DNA of 64,000 nt from Flavobacterium commune (GTDB lineage: Bacteria > Bacteroidota > Bacteroidia > Flavobacteriales > Flavobacteriaceae). The notes beneath the pieces were generated by a model. That model was not told the origin of the DNA and ran no database searches. It saw only the letters and a program-made list of their open reading frames with translations. Numbering within the stretch: the first letter of the stretch is position 1; every line of letters begins with the position of its first letter. Positions 1 to 7,924 of the stretch are shown here, one piece after another. The position numbers were made by a program, and so were the translations under genes. The stretch spans positions 3,224,001 through 3,288,000 of the forward strand of contig NZ_CP017774.1 of the NCBI RefSeq assembly GCF_001857965.1, written 5' to 3'.

Positions 1-155
1 AAAACTTTATTAATGATAGCTACAATATTTTCTTCTGTGAACTCTTTATCTTTATACTTAGCATAAAGGGATATGAGAACTAATCCATCATTTTTTTCAG
101 GGATTAATTTCTCATATTGATCTTTTGCTTCTCTATATAGATTAAAGGTTTCCAT
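1..155 (-). CDS. partial hypothetical protein, runs off the left edge
   Basis: An open frame starts with ATG at 155 and stays open for 51 codons to the window edge (protein begins METFNLYREAKDQYEK). It begins 11 nt after the stop of the SMC-like ATPase gene on the same strand, so it is probably the next gene of that operon. The visible part is charged and likely helical; I recognise no domain. It may be an extra component of the neighbouring defence system or an unrelated gene. No strong ribosome binding site is visible, which is common in this phylum. Confidence 0.45.
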   Translation of the reverse strand, partial: METFNLYREAKDQYEKLIPEKNDGLVLISLYAKYKDKEFTEENIVAIINKV

Positions 156-166
156 CTGGTTAGTAT

Positions 167-3100
167 TTAAATATTCGCTTTCACCTTTCCAAAAGTTTCC
201 AGCTCCATAAACTTGGATTTGAATAAATTTGAAGGAATTTTTTTCTTTAAAAGATTATGGAAATTTTCATCGTGTGTTGATAAAATTATTTGCTTTTGCT
301 GATTCACCACAATACTTCTTAATAAATCTATAGTCGATAAAATGTTTATACTATCCATTGACTGAATAGGATCATCGACGAAAATACAATCAATAGAATT
401 CCCTTTATCGTCTTTAGCATTTAGAGCTTTCGCTAAAAAAATACATAAACTTAAAATATTTAATTGAGCTTGACTGAAGTATAGATTAGGTATAATAAAG
501 TTTTTATCCCCAACCTCTTTATATACGCAAACATTTAGTTTAGGTTTGTTGTCCTTAAAGTCAGGAATAAATTTCACTTTCTTATAGTCAGGGTGAGGAT
601 CAATTCGTTTATATAAATCATTAATTAAATCTTCGTAAAAAAAGGATTTTATTTGCTTTTCTATAAGTAACGATACTTTTCCTATTTCTTCTTTTAACTT
701 TTTATTGATCTTATCCTTTAATGATTTGCTAGTTTTTAAATCACTTTGTTTTTTCCTTTTTTCTTCAAATTTCAGAAAGGGTAATACATTTTCTTTTAGT
801 TGGGATAATAAACTTAATTCTTTTACTTCATTTTGATACTCTGAAATCTTAATGTTATTAGATTTTTTTATATTGTTAATGGCTGTATTAAAGGCTTCTT
901 GTTCAACTGTGGAGATATCTAAATCAATGTATTTTTTTGAATTTGTTTTATATATTTCAACTTCACGTGCTAATCTGTCTATTTTATCATTTAGTTCTTC
1001 TAATTCTTTTTTCACAGCATCTTCATTGGTACTGGCTAAATCATTTTCCTTAGCTTCAATCTCTATCTTTAACTTCTCAATCTTGGTCAAATATCCTTTC
1101 TGAATATTACTAAGGTTTACCAAGTCTTTGTTAATACGCTCTGATTCAATAGCATCATTGGGGTAATTCTCCAAAAAGAATTTTTTTATCTCATTAACAA
1201 TGTTATCATTAACAAGAGACTCTCGATCTTCTTTAAATAAATCTATCTTTTTGATTGTAATTTGAGATTGTTCCTCGTTATTTTTTATTTTATCTTTTAG
1301 TGAAGCTAAATCCAATTGATGCTTTTGTATTTCTTTGCTCAATTTGTCTAATTCCTCTTTAGCCCATTTACTATATTCTTCAATTGGTTTATTTGAAATT
1401 GAACTCCTTAGGTTTGATAATCTCTTTGATTCATTATCTATTTTAGTTTCAGAATCGATTATTGCCTGTTTAATATTGAGAACTTGGGTATTTAATTCCT
1501 GGATTTTTAACTCACTTTCAGAGATATCCTTTTTAATAAGTCCTGTCAGTTGTATAATCGTTTCATTTATATCTTCTGAAATACCACTAATAATTTTTTC
1601 TATCTCATTTTTTCTATTCAATAATGCATTCGATGTTTTAGATAGCAATTTATTATTTGCTACTTTATCAGCTAAATCAGTATAAGAATTATATTCTTGG
1701 GTACATAGAGGACAGGTATCTGTTTTTTTATCATTAATGATAGATAGACCCTTTGAAATAAAACTATCTAATTCAGCTTGGAAAATATCATTTTCAATAA
1801 TTTCTTTCTGAAGGGAATTTAGTTTTTTGTTTTCATCTTCAATTTTTTTCTTTAAATCATCGTGTTTTCGTAATTGTATAGAATACTTAACAAAGTTATT
1901 GTCGAACTCTGAAGGGAAGATTTTATTTTCAATATTTAGTAAAGCACTATTTAGCTCATTAACAAATAACTCAAGAGAAACTATGTTTTTAGAGTTCTTC
2001 TTTAATTCCTCTTTCTTTAGTTCTACGTCTTTGTTTAATTGTTTTATTTTATCTCCTGAATTCAGTATGTTTTTTTCTATTTCAGGCAATTCGCCAATAG
2101 TTAGATTAATATTATTAATCTCATTTTGTGTCGTTGAAATCTGAACTTCTACTTTTGATAGTTGTACTTTTTGATTTGATATTTCTTTATCTAATGTGTC
2201 TTGTGATGATTGCAAATTCTTAATTTCTTCATCTTTATCTGTTGTAAGTTTAATAGTCTCTTTATATTTACCAAACAGTCCTAATATCTTTTCCTTTTGT
2301 TCTTTCTCATTTGTCAACTTTGCATTATGATCTTGAATTGAGGCTAACTCGGCTTTTTCTTTTTTTAAACTTTCAAATCTAGTCAAGATTAAAGCTAACT
2401 CTTTTTGTTTATCTATTAACTTCTTCAGTTCATCAGAGTTATCTTTAAATTTTTTAAAACTAACTAATGTTTCATCTCCAACAATTAACGTATCCAAATC
2501 TGAAATAAGATTCTGATGTTTAGTAACTTCAAACTCAATCTCATTTAAACGTTCGGTTATAGAATTAGTAAGGTCAAGTATTGCGGTTTCCGATGTCTGA
2601 GAATCTATCCTATTAAATAATTTTATTTTTTCATTTAGAAGCTCTATCTTTTCGTTGACTTTAGAAAGAATATCTTTATCTCCGTCAAATTTGAGTTCCA
2701 ATTGAATCCCTTTAAGTTGATCATTTAACTTTTTTATCTCTTTATCATTTTGAGATATAAGAGATATAAGTGTATTATAATATTTATCAAGCTCCTTGTC
2801 GCCGAAATACTCAATAAATGTTTTATATCGATCTTCTGGTTTATCCTCTTTAAGAAATCCACTTATCCAATCTTGAGATAAAATAACTTCTCTGAAATAT
2901 TTGTTCTCAGTTTCTTTTTCATCAAATTTAAAATCGGAAGCTCCTCTTCTGGGAATAGTAATACTTCTTGTTATCTCTGCCTTGTTAGTAAGCAATTTTA
3001 CAAAACTATCCAAATCTGAATTAGAATACCTATTTCTTAAAATATACTGTTTTTCATTATTACTAATATTCTTTTCCGACTTTGCGATATCCTTGTTATT

Positions 3101-3301
3101 TTTATTTTTTAAAAGTCTATCAATATTGTTTGTATACCCATACTCGATAGCATCGTAAAAAGAAGTTTTACCAAATCCATTAGGAGCATATAGAGAGACA
3201 AAATCTGCATATTCTTTTTCATTAAGCTCGAAGTCAAATGTTCCATTTTCAACTTTATCGTATGCTCTAAAAGCCTGAATTTCTACTTTCTTAATTTTCA
3301 T
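167..3301 (-). CDS. SMC/Rad50-like ATPase of a Lamassu/ABC-3C type defence system (LmuB-like)
   Basis: This 1044-residue protein has the layout of an SMC/Rad50 ATPase. The N-terminal P-loop is APNGFGKTS (about residues 39-47, K45). Long charged coiled coils fill roughly 180-920. A Rad50-style zinc hook CPLC lies at 530-533 in the middle of the coil. The C-terminal ATPase half has a signature-like FSQAQLNILSL, Walker B IFVDDP (D976/D977) and a following STHD switch. In Lamassu/ABC-3C systems this subunit senses foreign or replicating DNA ends and holds the effector inactive. The gene is last of four overlapping genes, its start overlapping the middle component by 11 nt, which indicates translational coupling. 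A free-standing RecN or SbcC is less likely given the neighbours. The family is clear; the system assignment rests on gene order. Confidence 0.85.
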   Translation of the reverse strand: MKIKKVEIQAFRAYDKVENGTFDFELNEKEYADFVSLYAPNGFGKTSFYDAIEYGYTNNIDRLLKNKNNKDIAKSEKNISNNEKQYILRNRYSNSDLDSFVKLLTNKAEITRSITIPRRGASDFKFDEKETENKYFREVILSQDWISGFLKEDKPEDRYKTFIEYFGDKELDKYYNTLISLISQNDKEIKKLNDQLKGIQLELKFDGDKDILSKVNEKIELLNEKIKLFNRIDSQTSETAILDLTNSITERLNEIEFEVTKHQNLISDLDTLIVGDETLVSFKKFKDNSDELKKLIDKQKELALILTRFESLKKEKAELASIQDHNAKLTNEKEQKEKILGLFGKYKETIKLTTDKDEEIKNLQSSQDTLDKEISNQKVQLSKVEVQISTTQNEINNINLTIGELPEIEKNILNSGDKIKQLNKDVELKKEELKKNSKNIVSLELFVNELNSALLNIENKIFPSEFDNNFVKYSIQLRKHDDLKKKIEDENKKLNSLQKEIIENDIFQAELDSFISKGLSIINDKKTDTCPLCTQEYNSYTDLADKVANNKLLSKTSNALLNRKNEIEKIISGISEDINETIIQLTGLIKKDISESELKIQELNTQVLNIKQAIIDSETKIDNESKRLSNLRSSISNKPIEEYSKWAKEELDKLSKEIQKHQLDLASLKDKIKNNEEQSQITIKKIDLFKEDRESLVNDNIVNEIKKFFLENYPNDAIESERINKDLVNLSNIQKGYLTKIEKLKIEIEAKENDLASTNEDAVKKELEELNDKIDRLAREVEIYKTNSKKYIDLDISTVEQEAFNTAINNIKKSNNIKISEYQNEVKELSLLSQLKENVLPFLKFEEKRKKQSDLKTSKSLKDKINKKLKEEIGKVSLLIEKQIKSFFYEDLINDLYKRIDPHPDYKKVKFIPDFKDNKPKLNVCVYKEVGDKNFIIPNLYFSQAQLNILSLCIFLAKALNAKDDKGNSIDCIFVDDPIQSMDSINILSTIDLLRSIVVNQQKQIILSTHDENFHNLLKKKIPSNLFKSKFMELETFGKVKANI

Positions 3302-3851
3302 CGTTTAGTGTTTTTTCAAGGTGATTCAATACTTTTAATAAATTTTCTTCCTTATCTGCATTTGATTTATTAAAGGAAGTTGCCCTTAAAGCTTCGTTGA
3401 TAATTACATTCTTAGTGAATGATTCAATATCTTGATTTTTGACATTAAAATCTATGTTGTCATTGATTATATGTTCAGACAATATACTCTTTAATAAAAT
3501 TTCATCAATATCCTGACTTATTGATTCTATTACAATTTTTCTTGTACTGAATTTATTATTTTCTATTTCATATTTTAAAGGTCTTTGCACGGAACTATCA
3601 GTGATATAAAAAATATATGAATTCCATTTAGAAAAATCATTCTTTAGCTTTATCAGATATTCAGCAGTTATAAAGCTGTTGAATTCTCTCCAGAATTTTT
3701 CCAAATCATTTAAATTCTTAAATTGGATAAAAAAGACAGGAATATTGTCCCCAAAAATTAAATTCCCAATAATAATATTTTGAATATCAAAGTACTTTCT
3801 AATTTGATTATAAATTTCCTCTTTACTGTCTATTCCTTTAAATAATTCCAT
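3291..3851 (-). CDS. small middle component of the ABC-3C/Lamassu system (LmuC-like)
   Basis: This 186-residue acidic/lysine-rich protein has no signal peptide or membrane segment and no catalytic motif I can see. It sits between the protease-domain effector and the SMC-like ATPase, overlapping the first by 14 nt and the second by 11 nt. That is the position and size of the LmuC/middle component in Lamassu-type operons, which bridges effector and ATPase. The call is by context; sequence similarity to known LmuC proteins could not be tested. The dense overlaps argue that the proteins are made in fixed proportions and act as a complex. Confidence 0.6.
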   Translation of the reverse strand: MELFKGIDSKEEIYNQIRKYFDIQNIIIGNLIFGDNIPVFFIQFKNLNDLEKFWREFNSFITAEYLIKLKNDFSKWNSYIFYITDSSVQRPLKYEIENNKFSTRKIVIESISQDIDEILLKSILSEHIINDNIDFNVKNQDIESFTKNVIINEALRATSFNKSNADKEENLLKVLNHLEKTLNDEN

Positions 3852-5109
3852 CTGTTAATTCTTTGATTTTAGTTTTTGAATTTGTTCCATTTATGTTTGC
3901 TAACTGAAGAGTACTATTTATGATATGGTGTTGAAACTTAAAAATATTGACCAGTCTCAAGTCATTAAAAGGATCTTCAACAGTGTTGCTAATGTTCATT
4001 TTATCTATAGGAGTAGAAATGTCAAGGATAACAAGTTCTTCTGATGAAATTTCAGTTTTATTAGTTTCTGATTCATTTGTTGCACAGATAACTATGGTTC
4101 CTCCTTTTTCTATTTGAGATAAATCCGACTTATAAATATCTTCTAGTTTTTTGGTCCACATATCTGTATCAACTATTAATATTTTTCTTTTCTTGTTAAT
4201 ACTAGCTAAATCATTGACATCAACTGTTTCTTCATAAAGTTTTATTATGGTAAAAAATTCAAGTAAAGATTTCCATAAAGATTTATGATATCTTATATGA
4301 CTTGGAGTTCCATCTACTAAAAATTGTAGACCATTTTCCTTGAAAATTTTATCCATATCAGCACCATCACAAATTTTTTGTGAAATAGCTAATAGAGTAT
4401 TTCTAATCAGTTCTTGTTTAATGATTAGATTAGGAAATGGAAAAATCTCTTGTAGTAAAACGCTAAAAGTACCAATGTAGGGAGGAAATAGAGGTGATAA
4501 ATTCTCTTTATTTTCCTCAATTATCTCATCAAAAAAAGACAACGGAGCAAAATGAATTCTTGAAAGCGTTTCCTCTTCATCTTCAACAGCCATTTTTTTC
4601 TGAATACCTGCTAAAAGAAAACAAGAACCTTCAGGTTTGATTATTCCACCTCCTGATTGTCCAACTACCTCGGAATGATTTACATTTCTTTCGATTTCTC
4701 CTTCGATATAAAGCTCTACAGGATTTTCTATTTTGAGCTTATTCTTTCTATATGAAAAACCATTGTTTTCCCTTGAATCGGGATGACCACACAAATACCA
4801 GTTTTCTTTTTCTACAGAATTTAAGTCAGATCTTAATAAAGATTCTATACCATCTATTTTATTTACTTTAATTATTGCAGCGTCTTTGTCCGGACTAGAA
4901 TGTATATATGGAGTATCTAGTATTTCAAGCTGATTCTCTACTTTCGTTCCATCTTCTTGAATCCATTGTCTAATTATTTCGATACTCTCAACACCTTCAA
5001 TTACGTGTTTGGCTGTCAAAATATAACTGTATTCACTATTTAGCGGTTGAAACAAACAACCACTTCCGTTAGCTACTTTTACAGTAAAAAATTGTAATTC
5101 GTCTCTCAT
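3838..5109 (-). CDS. trypsin-like serine protease effector of the Lamassu/ABC-3C system
   Basis: Starting at ATG 5109 (423 residues) the protein carries a chymotrypsin-fold triad: His35 in ILTAKHVIEG, Asp76 in DKDAAIIKV and Ser152 in GQSGGGI. No signal peptide is present, so it should act in the cytoplasm. Residues after about 220 form a separate C-terminal region with no recognised catalytic motif, probably the part that docks to the ABC/middle components. An upstream ATG at 5148 in frame would overlap the hydrolase gene; 5109 leaves a 7-nt gap and places the protease domain right at the N terminus, so I prefer it. Lamassu variants with hydrolase plus protease effectors are known, and the order here (hydrolase, protease, small protein, SMC) matches. 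Likely substrates are host or phage proteins cleaved on infection (inference). Confidence 0.75.
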   Translation of the reverse strand: MRDELQFFTVKVANGSGCLFQPLNSEYSYILTAKHVIEGVESIEIIRQWIQEDGTKVENQLEILDTPYIHSSPDKDAAIIKVNKIDGIESLLRSDLNSVEKENWYLCGHPDSRENNGFSYRKNKLKIENPVELYIEGEIERNVNHSEVVGQSGGGIIKPEGSCFLLAGIQKKMAVEDEEETLSRIHFAPLSFFDEIIEENKENLSPLFPPYIGTFSVLLQEIFPFPNLIIKQELIRNTLLAISQKICDGADMDKIFKENGLQFLVDGTPSHIRYHKSLWKSLLEFFTIIKLYEETVDVNDLASINKKRKILIVDTDMWTKKLEDIYKSDLSQIEKGGTIVICATNESETNKTEISSEELVILDISTPIDKMNISNTVEDPFNDLRLVNIFKFQHHIINSTLQLANINGTNSKTKIKELTDGII

Positions 5110-5116
5110 AAAATAT

Positions 5117-6175
5117 TTATAATGATTCAGTCTCCAAAAACTCAACATCTGGAAATTCTGTTCTGTCTTCTTCTAAAATCAATTTAGAAATCAAATTGGG
5201 ATAATTAAAATATATTTTTGCCTTAGGATTAGCAGCAACTATCCTTCCAATAGTAGATTTATCTGGATGATAATGCAAATCACCATTAGTGCTAATGATA
5301 TACTTACTCGTATCTATCAAATTCAACAATTCAGTAGAGGTGTTTTTCTGACTCCCATGGTGGGATACTTTAAATAATTCTACAACAAGTTTATTATCAT
5401 CATGATTGTATTCCAATTTATTCAGTTCCGTAATTATTTCACTGGGATGCGAATCTCCTAAAAATAAATAGTTAGTACGATCTTTAGTTAAAATGAAGGC
5501 AATTGAACTTCCATTATATGGGTCGTTATCTTCCTCAAAAACATCTTCTTCGATAAGTTTTTTAAGAGTCTTTTTATAATCCTCTTTTCGTGAGGTATCT
5601 AAAGATTCCGGAGCTTTATTTTTCCATTCTTTTAATAATTTTTCCATTTTTTCTTTACCAGGTGACAGAATTTGAAAAGAAACCATATTATTCCAATTGA
5701 TAACATCTCCTTGTTTAATTATTTTTTCATTCCAAACGTTTTTATCTTTGATATAATTTTCAAAATCAACACCTTGTTTTACACTTGTCAAAGTTGTTTT
5801 TTCTTTGAATTTTAATGATTCAATCTCAGACTCCATATCATTTAAATAAGTTTTTATTACCCTTCCAGAATTAAACCATACTTCTTTTATTGACTGGACA
5901 GCTAATTCATCATTGCTGAACCATTTTAAAAATCCATCTATGTGATCATCATCAATATGAGTAAGAATTACTAAATCCAACTTTTGATTCTTAGTTTTAA
6001 GTTCTTCAATAATCACTTTTAAGTCTCCAGGTTTTATTTTTCCATCCTTCTTGTCTTTATAAGAATATGTAGTTGATGTTCCCCCATCAATCAAAATATT
6101 TACATGCTCTTCTCCCTCAGTAAATGAAATCCATATTGAATCACCATTAAATGCTTGTAAAAATTTTATTTTCAT
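5117..6175 (-). CDS. metallo-beta-lactamase-fold hydrolase effector of the Lamassu/ABC-3C system
   Basis: The 352-residue protein has the MBL metal site THIDDDHIDG (H73, D75, D77, H78), a later FLGDSHPSE segment and KVSHHGSQ, like ComEC/Rec2-type MBL hydrolases that act on nucleic acids or other phosphoesters. There is no signal peptide or membrane segment, so unlike ComEC it is a soluble cytoplasmic enzyme. It is the first gene of the defence operon, 7 nt ahead of the protease gene and 38 nt downstream of the AbiEii toxin gene on the same strand. No clear promoter is visible in that 38-nt gap, so read-through from the toxin-antitoxin promoter is possible. Substrate unknown. Confidence 0.75.
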   Translation of the reverse strand: MKIKFLQAFNGDSIWISFTEGEEHVNILIDGGTSTTYSYKDKKDGKIKPGDLKVIIEELKTKNQKLDLVILTHIDDDHIDGFLKWFSNDELAVQSIKEVWFNSGRVIKTYLNDMESEIESLKFKEKTTLTSVKQGVDFENYIKDKNVWNEKIIKQGDVINWNNMVSFQILSPGKEKMEKLLKEWKNKAPESLDTSRKEDYKKTLKKLIEEDVFEEDNDPYNGSSIAFILTKDRTNYLFLGDSHPSEIITELNKLEYNHDDNKLVVELFKVSHHGSQKNTSTELLNLIDTSKYIISTNGDLHYHPDKSTIGRIVAANPKAKIYFNYPNLISKLILEEDRTEFPDVEFLETESL

Positions 6176-6213
6176 AATTTTATTAGAAATTAAATTTATT
6201 CATCATTTCCTCA

Positions 6214-7215
6214 TTAAGATATTTTATTAAATCTTATTTTAAGTTCCTTTAATCTTTCAATCAATTCTTCAAACTCCAAAGTTTCCCCATAAATCATATA
6301 TTCCTGCATTGCTTGATAGTCTTTTTTCCAAAGTTCCATTACTTCTGCAGGTGGTATGAAATTTATTGTTTGTGGTGTGTGTAAGTCATAAGAAATTCCT
6401 CTTACTGGTGTATATTTATTTCGGTGCTGGACTAATGTTTCGAATAGCTCTTTATTTTTTATTGCTTCTTTTCCATAATCGTGATCCATTAGTTTTTCTA
6501 CATCATACAAATGTCTTGACATTCTGTAATGTCTTATGTTTTCAATTGGCTTTAGAAATTCTTCATGCAGCAACATTATTTTTTCTAAAAAGGTTTTGAT
6601 TGGCACCACTACAATTACTTCAAATGGTGGAATAGTAAAAGCTTGCTCCGGATATATTTGGCCAATGATGGATTGAACTATTTTAGGTTGATTTGGTTCT
6701 AACAAAGCTCTAGCTCCTAATTCAATGATAACTCTTTGGGGAATGTATTCTCCTGATTCAACTATTGAGTTGTATTCTAATTCTATGCGATATGGATCAC
6801 TGGTATCATCTATTTCATCGTCAACTATTAAATTGTAATTTTCATTATTTACACCAAGTTTTTCTAATTGATTACTCAACTCTTCTTTAAATTCACCTAC
6901 TATAAAACTCCCCGAAGCTTTGCGAAGTTTTTTTATTTGTGTTTTTGATAATTCACCTTCGAAACCTAAGATTGTTCTATCAATTGATAAGTCTATATCT
7001 TCTGAGAAACGTTCTATTAAGTTATAAGCTTTACTTAGTGATGTGCCACCTTTAAAAACTAAATGTTGAGCAAATTTTGAAGAAAATATTGCTTTTAACG
7101 TAATGGTTACCCACCAATCTTTTTCAATTGCATCGGTAGGAAGTCCTGTTTGATTATTGACTTGGTTTAGTATTTCAAGACGTCTCTTTTCGGATAGTTT
7201 AAGCCACTCGTTCAT
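6214..7215 (-). CDS. AbiEii/AbiGii-family nucleotidyltransferase toxin
   Basis: The 333-residue protein shows the DNA polymerase beta-like nucleotidyltransferase signature of AbiEii toxins: FKGGTSLSKAY (about residues 55-64) followed by SEDIDLSID (71-79), with D73/D75 as the metal ligands. In type IV toxin-antitoxin systems these enzymes modify tRNA or related targets with nucleotides and stop growth, causing abortive infection. The gene begins 1 nt after the stop of the DUF6088 gene, the usual AbiEi-AbiEii order. It sits directly upstream of the Lamassu-like genes, so it is part of the same defence island and perhaps the same transcript. Confidence 0.85.
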   Translation of the reverse strand: MNEWLKLSEKRRLEILNQVNNQTGLPTDAIEKDWWVTITLKAIFSSKFAQHLVFKGGTSLSKAYNLIERFSEDIDLSIDRTILGFEGELSKTQIKKLRKASGSFIVGEFKEELSNQLEKLGVNNENYNLIVDDEIDDTSDPYRIELEYNSIVESGEYIPQRVIIELGARALLEPNQPKIVQSIIGQIYPEQAFTIPPFEVIVVVPIKTFLEKIMLLHEEFLKPIENIRHYRMSRHLYDVEKLMDHDYGKEAIKNKELFETLVQHRNKYTPVRGISYDLHTPQTINFIPPAEVMELWKKDYQAMQEYMIYGETLEFEELIERLKELKIRFNKIS

Positions 7216-7216
7216 A

Positions 7217-7825
7217 TTAGTCGTTGTTTATTAATTCAAGGATTGTATTTCTAATCCAAGTTGGTGCTGTAACACTATCTTCTTTTAAACTCTCAATCGT
7301 CATTTGTTGCAATACTTTTTTAATTTTTTGTTTAGCAATTTCATCTACATTTTCTTTGCCTAGCTCTTTTAATGCCTGAATTATAATGTTAAGCTTTTTA
7401 TCTTTGATGGTCAGGTTTTTGGGAGTAGTTTTTTTGAATGTGATAGTTCTTTTGCCCACTTTAATTTTTCTTGGTGCTCCATCAGTCAAATAAACCACAT
7501 TCATAGGTACTTGTGTTGATAAACCAAGTTGTTGCAATGCTTGTACACCTGTAGAAATTATTCTTGCTTTATCTCTTTTTGCTATAGCAACTGCAATTTC
7601 TTCGGTTGAAGGAAATAGGGTTCCAAGAATTTTATCTTTTTTGGGATATAGATAAATACCGTGTGCTAATCGAATTAAAACTTCTTTTTTTTCTAATCGC
7701 AATAGTACCTTTTTTACATTTTCGGCAGTACCGAACTCAATAAAATCAGCTATAAATAGAATGCTCCCTTTTTTTAAGGATTTTATTTTTTCTTCTATTT
7801 GATTGTGAATCGATTGTGGTTTCAT
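7217..7825 (-). CDS. DUF6088 / AbiEi-like antitoxin and repressor
   Basis: This 202-residue protein begins with a winged-helix-like region (about 1-60, SILFIADFIEFGTAENVKK) and continues with the AbiEi-like fold typical of DUF6088 proteins (VLIRLAHGIYLYPK, then ARIISTGVQALQQLGL and VYLTDGAPRKIKVGKRT). These proteins neutralise AbiEii toxins and repress their own operon by binding inverted repeats. An 8-bp palindrome overlapping the likely promoter lies just upstream, in line with autoregulation. It is cotranscribed with the nucleotidyltransferase gene 1 nt downstream. Confidence 0.8.
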   Translation of the reverse strand: MKPQSIHNQIEEKIKSLKKGSILFIADFIEFGTAENVKKVLLRLEKKEVLIRLAHGIYLYPKKDKILGTLFPSTEEIAVAIAKRDKARIISTGVQALQQLGLSTQVPMNVVYLTDGAPRKIKVGKRTITFKKTTPKNLTIKDKKLNIIIQALKELGKENVDEIAKQKIKKVLQQMTIESLKEDSVTAPTWIRNTILELINND

Positions 7826-7838
7826 GTTGATATTGTGT

Positions 7839-7869
7839 TTGTCCCAAATTTAGTAAAAAAATGGGACAA
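7839..7869 (-). promoter_or_regulatory. promoter with overlapping palindromic operator for the AbiE-type operon
   Basis: On the minus strand the sequence contains TTGTCCCA, a 15-nt spacer, and TGGGACAA: perfect 8-bp inverted arms (7839-7846 and 7862-7869). The box TAAATTTG (minus strand, 7852-7845), a match to the Bacteroidota TAnnTTTG -7 element, runs into one arm about 20 nt before the antitoxin start. A repressor bound to the arms would cover the promoter. AbiEi antitoxins are known to autorepress through such repeats; that this is the operator here is inference. Confidence 0.6.
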
Positions 7870-7924
7870 TTATTTGGTGGTATTTAATTGAGATGAATTT
7901 ACAAGGATAAAATTATATTCATAA

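Noticed and set aside
852..3158. Four plus-strand reading frames of 83-116 residues inside the SMC-like ATPase gene
   Set aside because: They are antisense shadows rich in Phe/Ser/Leu from the charged coiled-coil region, with no neighbours or motifs.
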